Assembly (NCBI GenBank): GCA_950295325.1
Contig: OX485806.1
Span: 45,875,169-45,939,168, forward strand
Source: Polytrichum commune
Taxonomy: Eukaryota > Streptophyta > Polytrichopsida > Polytrichales > Polytrichaceae
Direction: 5' to 3'
DNA length: 64,000 nt
Positions 10,001 through 22,917 of this stretch are shown here, piece after piece. Made by a program: the position numbers and the translations under genes. Within the stretch, counting starts at the first letter, position 1; each line of letters begins with the position of its first letter. The notes below the pieces were generated by a model. That model worked only from the letters and a program-made list of their open reading frames with translations, had not been told where the DNA came from and searched no databases.

Positions 10001-11883
10001 CTCTTGTCATCCTGAGCGGATTCAGCAGTTCAGGGAAATACAAATGGAATTGAGCACATGCTATTCATTGCAGTCATTTTGTTTTATTAAAAAACCAACC
10101 TCATATTGGATTCAATGACTTCATATTATCTCAAAAATTGGCAACTACTGTTACAAAAGGCTCTAATGTACTGTACCAAATAGACCAATTGGCATCTTCT
10201 ATAGTCATCCCACAAAAGAGTCGTCACTCTAAAGAATATCCCTCCTTTAAATATGAAAATACAAAACCTCCATATCCACTCGTTGGGAGCTTTCTGTAAC
10301 TCAAGCGACTCAACTGTTGGCACCAAATTCTGAGATCTTACCATGACAAACAAAGAATACAGTGCTTATATAATGCTCAGAAACAGGACAGACTCTACCT
10401 CAAAGCCAATAGCTGAAAAGTAAACAGAATCCAATTTGCCATAAAGTAACACAAGTTGAAAACATATATGCAGGAACACAAATTTTTACTGGAAAAACTA
10501 CTAGCACACAAAGAGACTGGGAACAAGGTTCACATGGGTAGAGTTTAACAGTGACTGAAAATCGGTGATGCAACTGAAACCATAGTTTAGAAATCAAATG
10601 AATCAGGAAGAAGCCAAGATTAGAGACCACAAGCCACTCGATTGGTTATATCCTTATGACGGAACTCCTACTCCTCAATTGGTAAATAATGATGAGCAGA
10701 AATAACCTGTTCCTTGTTCCCAAATTTTGCCTGCTCCTGGTCTCCTGCATTCAGCAATTTTTGGCTGGAACAAATAAAAAGCCTCAATTGAGAACATGCA
10801 ATTTATTGCTCCTTGTGATAGAAACACAAAACCAATCAAGGAACAGAAACAAAAATCCTCATGGAAACATTAAAACCTTGCTCCCTCACAGTACCTGTCA
10901 GGATGTTTGAAACGGAGAGATCGCCAGCACATAGGGCATTCCCGGCTTCTCTGTGACCTGTAATGGCCACAAACAGATTCTGTCACAGTATCAAAAAGGA
11001 TACGTGATGAACGGTGGTGTGTAAACAAAAGTGTTAAATTGAAGGCACCCATACCAAATAATCGCACTGCAGTCTCCACTCGAACACAATACTTACTATA
11101 AGGGCAGATTGGATCACTAAACCCTTGTTGATCTGTAACATGAACCAAGAGACCGACAGATTTCATACTAATTTCAAAAACCTTAGCAATTCCCATCAAC
11201 ATCTCCTGGATTCAAACTAGAACACTCAAAGAAAGCCTGCAGAGCACCAACTTACAAACCCTCAGCAAAATATCCAATAAACGCAAACAAAATGACTGCT
11301 GTAACAGCGACATGGGAGTGATATCAGCGCAAATCAAAGACAAGTCAAGCTTTAGAGTTGGCCCAAATGATAACAGACCTGAGAACTCTGAATTAGTCCA
11401 GGAAAACAGCACTTACCATTCAAGAATGCATTGCAGATGATATTCGTGTTTGCAGACAGTAACCTGTGTCAACCACTCTCAAGCAATGAGTTGATTACAT
11501 TCACTCCTCAGTTTTAGGAATTAACAAAGGTGTATGCCATATCTGGATATCATCCTATCAAACCAGAAATCGAAACCCCGACACCCCACCCTTTCAACAT
11601 TCAACACGCTGCCTTGCAATTTAGATAAGTAACAAGAAGACCAGCATACTCGAACAGATTAAAAGGGCACTAGTCTCCGGCCATCTAAATAACATACTAC
11701 GTCAAGGCCAACACAAGTACTGACCCAGGCACATTACAGTTTATGAGCTGTGTGAAGTACGAGAAACAACTCTTGACTTACAGTTGCCGGGTCATCTCCA
11801 CAAAACGGTTCGAGGCAAATGCTGCAAGCGTCATCACAAGAGTCTTGAACACCTCCTTCTACAAACTCTGCAGCTGATGTCAT
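7011..11883 (-). CDS. RHF2A-like: RING-H2 E3 ubiquitin ligase, RHF1A/RHF2A type, seven coding exons
   Basis: The predicted protein (315 residues) transfers ubiquitin from an E2 enzyme to targets; Arabidopsis RHF1A/RHF2A act on the cell-cycle inhibitor KRP6 during gametogenesis. Exons, 5' to 3': 11883-11782, 11463-11417, 10957-10895, 10764-10707, 9796-9492, 8883-8791, 7290-7011. All six introns are GT-AG and all phases agree. Residues 1-16 (MTSAAEFVEGGVQDSC) match the family start. The RING-H2 finger spans about residues 20-61 with CSIC, CKHEYH, HLQC and CPMC. Exon 4 gives the family QKLLNAGDQEQ block, exon 5 IMQHLSAAS, and exons 6-7 the C-terminal TLKSRLVAVSS and YKETLTKNTRGF blocks. The ATG at 11883 has an in-frame TGA upstream (11922-11920); a 5' UTR intron is possible. 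A family block after exon 4 (GDFE-type) was not found, so one exon may be missed. Confidence 0.88.
7763..8481. mobile_element. Non-autonomous inverted-repeat transposon in RHF intron 6 (719 bp)
   Basis: The ends AGGTAGAGGGTGCT... and its complement form terminal inverted repeats of about 25 bp with two mismatches. The dinucleotide TA sits on each side (7761-7762 and 8482-8483). No transposase frame is present. TA flanks suggest Tc1/mariner-type (Stowaway-like) mobilisation, but the ends do not match the classic Stowaway consensus, so the superfamily is open. It lies in the 1.5-kb last intron and interrupts no exon. A wider pair of direct repeats (near 7668 and 8580, both with catgtcagcg) brackets it. 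Confidence 0.72.
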
Positions 11884-12280
11884 CGAAATGATTTCTCCTG
11901 CTGATCTGGTGTCCAACGTTCAGTTAAATCGAGCTAAACAAGCATGTCAAGAACTCTAATGATACAGTCTCAGAGCATTTCAGTAACAAAAACCTCGAGT
12001 GCAGCATAATAGTCATGGGCCTCCTAAATCTTCCTCTCTTCAAACCCTCGCTTTCTATAACCTCAGGAGTCCAAGAAAACTGTTACCTTGGACTACTGAC
12101 CCAAAGAAGGAGACATACTAATGACACACTAAAGTGTATGGAAAGAACGTGTAGGACTCGGTACGACTTAGAGCAGCTTCGAGGAGACGGTTCTCTAACG
12201 CACGTAGAGCAAGTCGGCTCATCGTCTTTTACTGCTGCACGGTGCCTCCGAAAAAATCCTATTACTCAACTATCGTAATA
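11884..12280 (-). promoter_or_regulatory. Upstream region of the RHF gene, possible 5' UTR
   Basis: The minus strand reads away from the ATG through a possible acceptor (ttggacaccag, about 11903) that would allow a leader intron. No TATA box or leader exon could be placed with confidence. The plus-strand reading frame here (12015-12278) is not supported as a gene. Confidence 0.35.
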
Positions 12281-14180
12281 AAGTTCAAACATGAGCTGCC
12301 TTTCACACAATGGGTAAGCACCCCAAGGTGTTTGTTGTGCTAGGTATCATGTTGCAACCCCATTATCCTGAGAGAAGGGTTAAGCAGGGTATTTTCTTTT
12401 GCAGTTGTGTGACCGGGGTGGGGACATGTGGGTGAGAGAATAGGTGGGATTAGAATGTGATGTTAAGAGTTTTTGTTATGTGTTTTCATTGCTGTGTACA
12501 GATGAAGGACATGGCTTCGGGTTTGGTTGCATTGATCTATGAGGGAAATAGGAATTTCTAGGGATATTTAAGTATTTTTGGGGGGAGGTGGGCATACATT
12601 TGTATGTTAATGTTGAGGCGGCGATGGGAAGCTTGAGGTTTTCCAATGAGTTTTGGGTATTGGAAGTAGGATGTTTGCATTAAAGTTATGCAAGAATGTG
12701 ATTCGAGTCATTTTTATGGTTTGTTGTGTGTCAAAGTGAGGTGGAATGGTTAATTTGTTGACAAACTACTTACGGGAGAAACTACTTCCAAATATATATT
12801 GTCCCCGAGGTGGTGTGATGTGAAATTTTGTCATGAGGTGGCGAACGAAGGTGGAAGGGGAGGCAGTGTGTTGCATGACTAATCTAGTTTGGTTCAGAAG
12901 GTGGGTTGTTTAAGGATTGTGTGGGATGGATATCCATTCTTATAGCCATTCAATTATGTGTGGAGGTTTTGCTTGAGCAAATTGAGTGCATTGTACACAG
13001 GTTGGGTGATATTGGTATCAAAGCTATGATAAGAGTGTTTATGTTAAGGACCCTATCCAACTGCCTTGGGGAAAATGTGTTTGGATGAGATTTTATGCGA
13101 AGTGTAATGGTTGGGGGAAAGGGTTTGGTGTTTGGGTTAAGGTTTGTTTCTTGTGTGTGTATCTTCAAGACATGGAAATGTAGTTATGGGAGTATGTAGT
13201 GATGTCTTTGGATTGGTGAGGCGATATATATTTGATGTGCATATTTTGGAGTGTGGTTTTGGTAGTGGTTAAAGTAGTATTTGTATACCAAATATTTAAT
13301 GATGATGTGATGACATTTGTTGGTGTCGTTTTTCATACAATTGTCAAATACTGTGGTGTATTTTTGAATGGTGGTGTCCAAAGCGTTCTATTTATGGTGA
13401 CTTTCATTGTTGCTCCATATGCATTTTAAATCATTATATGTGAATTCATGAGGATGCTTATGATTTGGAGTTATGCTGGAGGGTTTGAGGTGGGGGGATC
13501 GAATGAAAAACAACTTATTTGTTGGTGAGGAGCGGTGTGCGGGTTGTTTGTGGGGGTCACATTCATGGTCATTTATAAATGACATGTGGATAAGGTATGT
13601 ATGGTGTCAATGGGCATTTTGAGTGCTTTGGTTAGAATCTTATATTTGTATTTGTGTTCAAACATGTCATTGGTGAAGGTCTCATAGAGTAATCTATGTC
13701 ATTGAGGTCTAGTACATTCATGCGAGGAATTGGAGTGTGAAGGGGTATGTTTGAGTTTTGGTTTTTTGGGACGTTTGTGGCGATGTGGATAGGGGGACAA
13801 TGGGGCCATGTGAATAAACAATTTTAAAATATTAGTAGATTTGGAAACTTTGTGTCATTAAGAAGTGTTAGTATTTTTTCTTGGTGACAAAAAATTTAGT
13901 TTTAATGCTTTCCAATTTTAGGTATAAATGTATCAAAAGCCATGTATATATGTGTTTTAAACGTCCATTGGTGTTAAGGGCTTTGACAATGTGCACGTGT
14001 ATGCAATTATAAAAGACACGATGCCTACATGTTTTGTGGAAATTGTGTGATTGCGTATGGTGTGTTGTTGGAGATGCAACATATTTGTTTGGGGAGTTTG
14101 TTGAGGTGTTTGTCTAGTTTGTGGTTTGAGAAAAAAAAACAAGGGGGCTACATTGAACGATTAAAATTATAAAATTGGAC
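12281..14180. other. Strand-skewed G/T-rich stretch without genes
   Basis: The plus strand is strongly enriched in G and T and poor in C over almost 2 kb. Minus-strand translations are therefore full of Asn, His, Thr and Pro, with no recognisable domain. Short frames in this stretch are composition artefacts. No repeats or RNA genes were identified. Confidence 0.55.
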
Positions 14181-14184
14181 AAAT

Positions 14185-14830
14185 TTAATGTGTAGGTGCA
14201 CATTTGGACTGCAACATGGTAATGCAACCAAATCTAGGGCATGGAATCATGGTTACCTTCAAGATGGCCTTGTCTACAGCTCGTGCAAATGCGACCATTT
14301 GCATTTGTTTTGTTGATGATGCGATGTCGAACCATCTTATAGATTTGGACTTCCTATCAACAACATTAAAGTCTGCGTACTTCCACATTGGAGAGGTTGA
14401 GGGGAGAAGCAAAGGTGTTGACGAGGCGAGTTGGAATATGTATTTTTTTAAGGGAATTAAAAGCTGGCATTTTCAAGCTTAAGGATCTTTAGACAAGTGA
14501 GGTTTGTGCCAAACAAGCTGGATTGGAGGTTTGTCCTGGTCAACAAAGAATTTGTCTATCCATTTGCAATGCAAACCCTTAGTACAACGCTCAATGTCGT
14601 CCAAGGAAAAGAAGAATTTCTTGATTTTAGGTATTTTAAATTTATAATATTTCCAGGCCCCAAGGTATGCGGGGGTAGGGGTGCTCTTTCCATTGGTGAT
14701 TATTTTCGTAACGCATTTATTTTTGGTGACCGCATGCATGGTCCAACATGCCTTGGAGGAATTAAAATAACACAAGCAATATGCCAAAGTCTTTCATCCA
14801 CTTTGGATTATTATACAAAAATGACATAGG
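14185..14830 (-). pseudogene. Decayed fragment, possibly the 3' part of a transposase-like gene
   Basis: Two minus-strand frames (14479-14787 and 14185-14412) carry protein-like text such as WKYYKFKIPK, KWIDKFFVDQDKP and WFDIASSTKQMQ that the surrounding skewed DNA lacks. No firm domain is recognised. Their position downstream of the better fragments at 17124-18900 on the same strand suggests one old coding unit, split by repeat R1 copy B. Confidence 0.3.
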
Positions 14831-15639
14831 AAAAACCAAGACAAGTAGGTGGGGGTGGTAGAACCTCTAGCACGGACACATATAATTTCTTCACAATGGT
14901 AGATTGAGGTGAGATCCTGTGGTTATCTGAGCAATATAAAGGCGTGAAAATTGATGGTGTTGGGGTGGTGGGTGTTTTTGTCAAGTCCTTTTGTAGTATT
15001 TGATGGATGCCGTGGGTCGTTCCTTTGTAATTTAGCTAAGAAGACTCACGATGAGACATCATGTAAATTTATATTTGCTTGAGAACTACCGTGCTTCATT
15101 AATGTACTCGGTATTAATAAGTAGCCTCTCTTCTCCTTGTGATTTGAATATAGTTCATTGGAGTAAAACGATCTCATCCTCACTTATTTTCACTCTCAAC
15201 GTAAGGCTCGTTGATTGTGAGAACAACTGAGGTACAGAGGGTTCAAGAGGTGTAACAAATCCCTTCAAAACATATATAATTACAATATCATAAGTATTTG
15301 ATAGCAACTTAGTTATTCAATAATTTGTATTAGTTTCCAAAATGAGTTAGAAGTTCTTAGTACATGAACATCAATCATACTCTTTGATATGTCACTTTCA
15401 CAATTATAATAATAATGAAGAAGATCTCATGTTCTTGAGTCTTTTTTCTTTTTAAGCTCAAGTGTTACTATTTATAATATAATATTGTGATCTCAATAAT
15501 AATAAGAATTCATATGGTAGTTTTGTTATATTAGAATCGTCAAACTATGCTATATATATTTAATCACATAGCAAAAAATACTCTATATAGTTTTTTGATG
15601 CAAATTAATTCTTGAATACTTGATATCACTATTATAACA

Positions 15640-16560
15640 CTCTCTTGAGTGTTTGCTCAAAAAAGATAATTCCTCTCCAATTGTTTAACCTTCCAACTTT
15701 GTAATGACATCCAACAACTCACAAGGAATCTCGAAAGAGGAAGAAGTTCCAATTTGAATAATAATCGTTGTAAATAATTTATCAACGGTTCAATTACCAA
15801 GTCAAAATCTCATACATATAGGTATTAGTCAATCTTCAATAATGCATTCCGCTTTTAAGAGATATCACGTGCTCAATCTTCTCACTCCTTTTTGAGGAGC
15901 TATTTAACTTTCGCTTAATCACTCTCTTAAACATAATTTTATATTAAGAGATAACTTGCTCTATGGTCATTCAATTTACCTTTCAAGCGTTGAGGTTTTA
16001 ATCTCAACATCGCTCAAAGTTCCATTAATCCTTCAAGTCTTCTTGAGTCTTTGTTCTTCAGCCTCACACTATTCTTTTGAGTTCTTGTTCAAAAGAGTCT
16101 ACACTCTTCTCGGTTGTTCAATCACTTAAGTTCCAAGTACCATTTTAACAATTGTAAGTCCTATTGTTAAGAGAAAGAGAGAGATCACACTTATTTGTGG
16201 AAAATATAATTCTATTGCAATAGCGCTTCGAGAGGAGAGGTACAAAAGAAACTCAAGTGTTTTTGACACTCAAATTTAAGATAATTTTGTTGTATTGAAA
16301 ATGAGGTGTAGTCTCCTAAAAGTGTTCCCTTTATATAGTATTTTCTACCTAACTCAAAATCTATATTTAGAGTGGTTGTTAACTCCGTTTCCCTAAATAT
16401 CTATCTACCTATGACATTTGTAGATAGTACTTATCGCAAACGGTTATAACCGTCAAGTTACTCTAATGTTCGTATCTTCAAGATTCCGCTATATCCTTGC
16501 CGTGGCTACATTATATGTCATCTATAAGAATTTAATCAATGCTTACATACACGATTGATT
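15640..16560. repeat. Diverged dispersed repeat R1, copy B
   Basis: This is the longer counterpart of 4560-5060, with shared blocks in the same order (see copy A). A TATA-like ctttatatag lies near 16330, compatible with an ancient LTR but not proof. It separates two minus-strand coding remnants and may have inserted between them. Confidence 0.5.
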
Positions 16561-17123
16561 AAATCTTATAATGCTTTGATTTTTGTATACTTATACTAAC
16601 GGAATGTATATGAAATCCTTTCTTCTTCATAATTGCTAAATATTCTCATTAGCATAATTGTCCTTAACAAAATCATGTATTCTTCTACTAGTGGAATGTA
16701 TACCTAATCCTATATACTTCATAAATGCTCAATAATAACTCTTTCTATACTAATATAATAGTCCTGACCCAAAATCCTAAGTTCTCCTTCACTAAACGAC
16801 GATGGTCCTATAACCGTGGGTACGGGACCCTATTACCGCGCGTCATCCTTGCATTTTCATGGAAGAGGGCCCTATAACCGTGGCCGAGAGCTCACCGAGT
16901 CCCGCTCCTCTCCGACCTTCCTTTCTTTTTTCGGTGATGGATTTCTTCTCCTCTCGGTGATATTTGATGCCGTTGGGTACTCTATTGTGTCTCTTTAATC
17001 TTGATAATGTTGTTACTCAACAGTGTCGGGTTTAGGTTTTCACGATCCGAACACCTCGATGCCCTCGAGTTGGGGATTATTAGTGCATAATTTATCCTTG
17101 CCAAACATGTCAAAAATAACCTT
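16561..17123. other. No gene seen
   Basis: Non-coding sequence in both strands. The stretch 16800-16900 contains a small imperfect repeat of ctataaccgtgg-like text (near 16808 and 16870). Confidence 0.4.
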
Positions 17124-18900
17124 CTACAACATAGTTGGGTCACAAGTTCGTTGAACACAACATTGAGCGCGTCGAAGCTTCAATTCTCCTTTGTTAGGGC
17201 CGTCACTACCAATGCCAACCTTTAAAAATTGATGGTATGCAAAGACTTGGAGAAAAAACTCAAATATATTCATCCACGGTTGCCACCTTTGTTGCCAGTC
17301 ACTTAAAGCCATTTGTTGTCAAAGGATTCTGCAACGTTGGAATTATTCATTTGTGTAATGTACAAGCAATGTAAGAAGATGGAATTTCTAGGAAATTTTG
17401 TTTTTAAGAAATTAAAAAAAACATTAAAAAAATGTAAGTGATAGAGGAGGCATCATGATATTGGAGACATAAACGTTTGTGTTGGTCTTACAACTTGTGC
17501 TTGATATAGAATTTGATGCGTTTTTCTAAAGACAAGGTCCAGTGAAAGTAGTGGGTTCTCTCGTGCCCTTCCATCGAAATCTTGGGATCTTTGGAGCTGT
17601 AAACGATCCTCATGACGTTCCAATTGGCTTGCGCACTATTTGCCATGAAACCTTTGAAATGTGGCTTCAAGATTCCATGCCAAGCCATGAAGTGGTTGAG
17701 ATTATGCTAGAGAAATACTTGAGCATCATTGTCTTTGGATTGGAAGTCACAGCAAGCGATTGTCATGACACGTTAGCATGTCCCGTCAAATACATGGCAA
17801 TTCATGTTGGTCTACTTGGCCACGCGTTTGACATGATGGACATGATCCAAGCATGCTCAAGATCCCCATGAGGTTGCATGCGCCTAACCAAGTCGACCTC
17901 ACTACTAGGGCCAACCTCGGACATCTTAAAGACGAAGACTATGTCCACCTCATCACCTTCGGAAGAGAATTAATTTCCTTAAATATAGGCTCAGGTACTA
18001 ACACCTCTAAGTTTAGCGTTGCCATTCATGACTTCTAACCTTTGTGAGTGTTTGAAGGTTGTAACCTTGTTTCAGAGGTGGAGGGAATTCAACTTTTTGC
18101 AGAGTTAAAAAATAGGCTTAAGTTTCTCTAATGAAAATAGTTGATGAGGATCATTATCATTGCAGAAAAAGAAGTCACCCACATGGTCTTTGCTGCTTTT
18201 TAAAACTATTGTGTTGTGAACGGCTTGGGGCGTTCGCTCAACGTGCTCCTCATTGAGGGCGTCGACATGATTGCGCCTATCTCTGTAGTTGCCGACCTTA
18301 ACAAGGTGCCAATGGTTGCCTAGCTGAATGCAGGCATGCTGAGTGATGTCATTGCTATGGACGTGGAAGATTTTGGCATCACATGGTGCAATGCACTTGG
18401 GGGGCTCCCTATAGATCATGTACATTAGAGTGAAGTCAATAGGCAAAGGACCACCAATGGGAAAATAATCCTTGGTGAAGTTGTCAAAATGAATATCATT
18501 GATTGGCTAGTTCAATAAGCATGTTGGAGGTAATCGCAATGAGATTCTTGGCACGGGAGGTGGCCAACGCAAGCCGAGGAACAGAAAATAAGGCCTAGGT
18601 CATTATTACTGTTAGTGGTTTGGGTCTTGGTCTAGACATGGCCGTCGTCGTGTTTGTTCATGCCATCCATGAATTTGGCCTTCGTATGAGAGGAAAAGAT
18701 GCCAACGAGGGGGGGGAACAAACATCCGAATACCATCAAAATGAGGTTTTTCTATTTTCAATGTGTCATAATCTAATTTCTTGAGGATGGTTTTTCTGAT
18801 GGGTGTAAAAACTAGAGTACGTAGACATTGAAGAATAGAAATGGAAGGTTTGGGAGGGAAATGAGAAAAATGGTACAAAAATTCAAGGCATAAAGGGAGG
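17124..18900 (-). pseudogene. Decayed MULE/SWIM-like transposase gene remnant
   Basis: Read 5' to 3' on the minus strand, successive frames give APCDAKIFHVHSNDITQHAC and VDALNEEHVERTPQAVHNT (18446-18105). A broken frame follows with MTIACCDFQSKDNDAQ, FKGFMANSAQANWN and YFHWTLSLEK (about 17770-17490), then LSDWQQRWQPW (17312-17124). The order and wording resemble a repetitive protein family of non-seed plants with a Mutator-like transposase core (a FADSAQANWNA-type stretch before an FHWTQSL-type stretch). I recall this pattern but could not search it. Several stops and shifts separate the pieces, so it is not functional. Confidence 0.42.
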
Positions 18901-21754
18901 TCACAAAAAAGGGATGGAGGGAAGACAAAGATGGCTTGACAATTGGAGTGGATTCAATGGGCTCATCACCATCGGAAAAATCAGAAAGATGTATGATATT
19001 GTACATACAAGGCTCAATCTTATTTCGGACTACGGGAGGGGTACGGGTCTTGGCGGATACATTTGTCCAAAATTCTCAGAATTTGTACACCATGTATTGA
19101 CTAGCATTGAGTTTCCACACTTATATTCCGTTGTCGGCAAGTTTAGAATTATCACGCATAATCAGTGACAACAAAGATGTAACATGATCATAAATTCGAC
19201 CCAAATTATAGTATCTTATAGCAAGAATTTAATACTAAGGTGAAAAAAAAGATGGATGCAAATTCATATGCATCGATTGGATAGAGGATGGGGACTTTGA
19301 GGCCATTGGCACGGAGCTTGGGCATCTTTAATACACATAGCACAGTAGATGAAGAAACCATAGAAATAAAAATAAAAAAGGAAGAAAAATGATTAAAGAA
19401 CAAATAACGGTTGTTAGAAAATTCTAAAACCTAAACTACAAGCATTAGTACTATATCTATAGGAAAATGTAAATGAAAGGTCATTTTGTGGGTGGAGCAT
19501 ATTGTGAGGTAAAGTAGGCACCCCCTTGGTTTCCAAACCAAAGGGTTGAATCGTGCTTACCCTTAGTTCATAAATAACATTTTCTAAGGTTCAAAAGTCT
19601 TATGAATGAAAATGTTGTAGTTAGCCTTTCAAACATCCAATTAGCCCAATCTAAGCTTTGTTACCTTGGAATCGGCAATCTAGACCCTTATAATGTATTT
19701 CAACTACTAAAATTCAATCCAAAAGGGACCAAACACTAATATAATAGTTTAGAGCTTTCTAACTATTTAAGAAGGAATATAAAGAAATGAAGTTTATGTG
19801 AGCTACCTCACAGAAATACTTATAATTTTTATTTTGAATTTTAGATTTTAATAAAACTAGTATGAATGGAGAGATGGCTTTAACACCTATCTAAACATAT
19901 AGGAATTATTGAAAATAGACTCTCCAACTAGCCGCGATGAACCTACAAGGTTAACAATACCACAACAGAAGTTGTCTCACGGAAACGCTCATAACTTTTA
20001 GACAAAAAAATTTATCTCAATGAAACTAATTTATTCTAGAAATAAGACTTTAACATCTATCTATGCATATAAGATACGTTGGAATCATACTTAAAAATAA
20101 GACGTGGAAAACTTCTGAAGTACGTTATTTATTTTTGGTTCAAAATCACTATTAATATGATATTCTATATGAACTAATTTTGCTTCACTAACAAAAGAAG
20201 ATGATTTGAATGTAACTTGAATACAAAAAACAAAGACTAAATAAATTGTAGGAAAATACTTTATTTTAATAATAAGAACAACCCACTCCTTCTCGAGGAG
20301 CATAAACAGTCAAACTACTAAATACTAACACGGGTCTTTCGATCAAGGATTGATCGAAGTCAGAAACGCTTGGATTGGAGAAAAAAAAACTATGCTTGGA
20401 AAAAAATAAAATTTAAAGGGTTGTGATCGAGGAAGTACTCCAAAAAGAATGGTGATGTTGAAGCTTCGACGCCCCTTAATTAAGGTTGCCTCCCACGGTG
20501 AAGTTGAACATTTCTGTGGTATTTTGCCTTGTCACGTTTACCTTTGCATTGGAATATCTTAGCCATCGTCGATTCTCCGTATCTAGAAGACTTCATCCCG
20601 TTTAGATTTAGTAGTGTCAAAAGACACTTGTTAAATTGGATCTTCCCTCGTCGAGGCGAATCGGTTAAGTCAAAGGAGTATCATTACTAGTCAATGTCGT
20701 TTTACTCCACTATTTTAATCGTTTTGTCACGTAGTCATTTTGGATTTGGTATATCCTAAAATTTTAGCCTTACCAACCACTCGATTATTGTCTTTAGCTA
20801 ATTTATTCCCGAAATAGTCTTATAATAATCCATTGTCGCTTATTTTATTAAAATTTACTTGCTAAGCTAATTTCTAACACCCATATTATCCAACCAATAT
20901 AATATAAACTATCTATTTTCTATTTACCACTAATACTAGGCTAATTTGATTAAAAAAATCAAATTAAACCTTCACACATATTAATGCTGAAAGATTAGAA
21001 AATAAAAGTTAAGAAATTATGGGGGATCTGGGTCGTACACATGAAGGATTTAGGCAACAATACAGTTGCCATAGTTAATCCAACCAAAAAATACAAGAGA
21101 AATCAGGGAGCCATAGGTTTCAATAATTTAAAATAAATGAAATTGAAAGAACTAAAAAAATAAAGAATTAACGTTGATAGAGAATATAGAGACTCTATGA
21201 GATTTGAACAATACATTTACAGTGGATGAGAGAGGGTCTTGGAATTGGCATTTGAACCTCCATCCGATTGAAGAAGAACAAAAAAATAGTGGTTCATCTA
21301 AATCATCAATGGTAGAGAAAAAATATTACACCAATTCTAATGAGAGCGGTCTATGTGAAGGGATAAAAGAGCACTGAGTTAGGACAATAAGTTTGTCTTT
21401 GAGGTTACATACATAAGTGGTAGGTCAAAATTTATGTTTTTCCAAACATGTCATTGAAAATTGAATTATCTAAATATGGATGCCACCACATCATACAAAA
21501 GGCTCCCAAAAGGTGCACGGACATGCACAACAATTTTTGGAAATCATTGTGTAAATGATATGGCCATGAAGATGATGGCCACGGCGATACATTTTAGACT
21601 ATGCCATAGGGGCATTGGAGGGTGGGCGGGCTCGTGTTTTTGCCCTCCCACACCACCAAATTTTTGGCTCTGAGAAAGGATCCCGCCCAAAAGGTAATGA
21701 GGTTCGGAATTGTAAAGACAAATTTTGTTTTTCAAGGACAAATAACATGTGCAT
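18901..21754. other. AT-rich intergenic stretch, no supported gene
   Basis: Short frames only, many driven by A/T runs. No tRNA, rRNA or known domain was recognised. The segment 21460-21750 is already related in wording (gaaccaaaagg, gagg) to the tandem array that follows. Confidence 0.45.
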
Positions 21755-22917
21755 GAGGCTATCGGAACCAAAAGGGTACCTTTGGGAGCAATTTTGGGGT
21801 AGGTTAGATTTTAGTGTTTTTTTGTTGACCTCAAAATGGTGGAGTCTCTCAGAACCAAGAGGTTGTTTGTGGAGCTTAGGCAAATGGAGGTTCACGGTTA
21901 GATTTTGTTAGAGCTGAGTGAATGACGGATTCTTACTATGGCATATATTTTTGATTGAGCAAAAATTGGTAGATGATGTCGGAGCTGAGAGGGGGCGCGA
22001 GGGGCTCATGCAAGGGGAGGTGTAGGGTAAGATTTTGTTAAAGCTAAGCAAATGAAGGTTTCACATTAGGCCATATAACTTTAATTTGGTTGAGAAATAT
22101 ATGTAAAGGCTCTCATAACCAAGAAGGTGCCTAGAACACTAGTTTTAGGTTAGTTTAATTTATTAAGATTTCATTTGGCTAGGATTTATATAATTTCGTG
22201 TTGATTTGATTGGTTAAGTTTTAATTTTGTTAAGCTTAATGTGTGGGGAGGGGTCTCGAAACCGAGAGATTACACATTGGTTGGTTTCGGGTTGGCCTAC
22301 TTTGTAAAGTTTTCATATGGCTAGGCTTGATATGATTTTAGGTTGGTTTAATTCGTTAGATTTCAATTTTGCTAGGCTTAATGTGGCAAGGATCTTGGAC
22401 CCGAGAAGGGATCTTAGGGCTAATGCAAGGGGAGGAGAAGGGCTTAGAGCCGAGCACATCAAGGTTTCTTATTAGGCTATATAATTCAAATTTGGATGGG
22501 CAACAAATAGTAGAGGCTCTCAAATTCAAGAGGGTATCTAGAGGCTAGTTCCATGATAGCTTAGTTTGGCTAGGCTTAATGTGATTTCATGTTGGTTTAG
22601 TTTGATATGTTTCAATTTGTGTAGGTTTAATGAGGGGGGGGGGCTCAAAACCAAGATAGTGTCTTGGGGCTGATGCAAGAGAAGGTGTAGGACTTAGATT
22701 TGGTTTGAGCCGAGCACATCAAGGTTTTAGACTAGGTCGTATAATTTTGATTTGGTTGAGCAACAAATGGTAGAGGCTCTCATAATTAAGATGGTGCCAA
22801 AGATGATGGTTTGAAGATAGTTTAATTTGTTAGGTTTTCATTTGGCTAGGTTTTATAAATTTCATGTTGGTTTGGTTTGTTGGGTTTAAATTTTGCTAGA
22901 CTTAATGTAAGCGGGGG
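21755..22917. repeat. Degenerate tandem array (units about 260 bp, one near 410)
   Basis: The phrase ggctctcA-aaccaag recurs near 21846, 22108, 22516 and 22776 (spacings about 262, 408 and 260). Each occurrence is followed by a g-gtgcc/tagaggctag block, a ttggctaggctt-type block and a ggggct-atgcaagg block. The array stops at gcggggg, right where the next LTR starts. Many plant Ty3/gypsy elements keep tandem repeats between pol and the 3' LTR, so this may be a 3' untranslated region. Confidence 0.65.

Noticed and set aside
10126-10353. Candidate extra RHF exon
   Set aside because: Text such as LLWDDYRRC loosely recalls the family's GDFE block, but no acceptor and donor pair gives an in-phase exon with matching residues; exon 4 joins exon 5 directly in phase.
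12015-12278. Plus-strand frame upstream of the RHF gene
   Set aside because: No domain; located where the gene's own leader is expected on the other strand.
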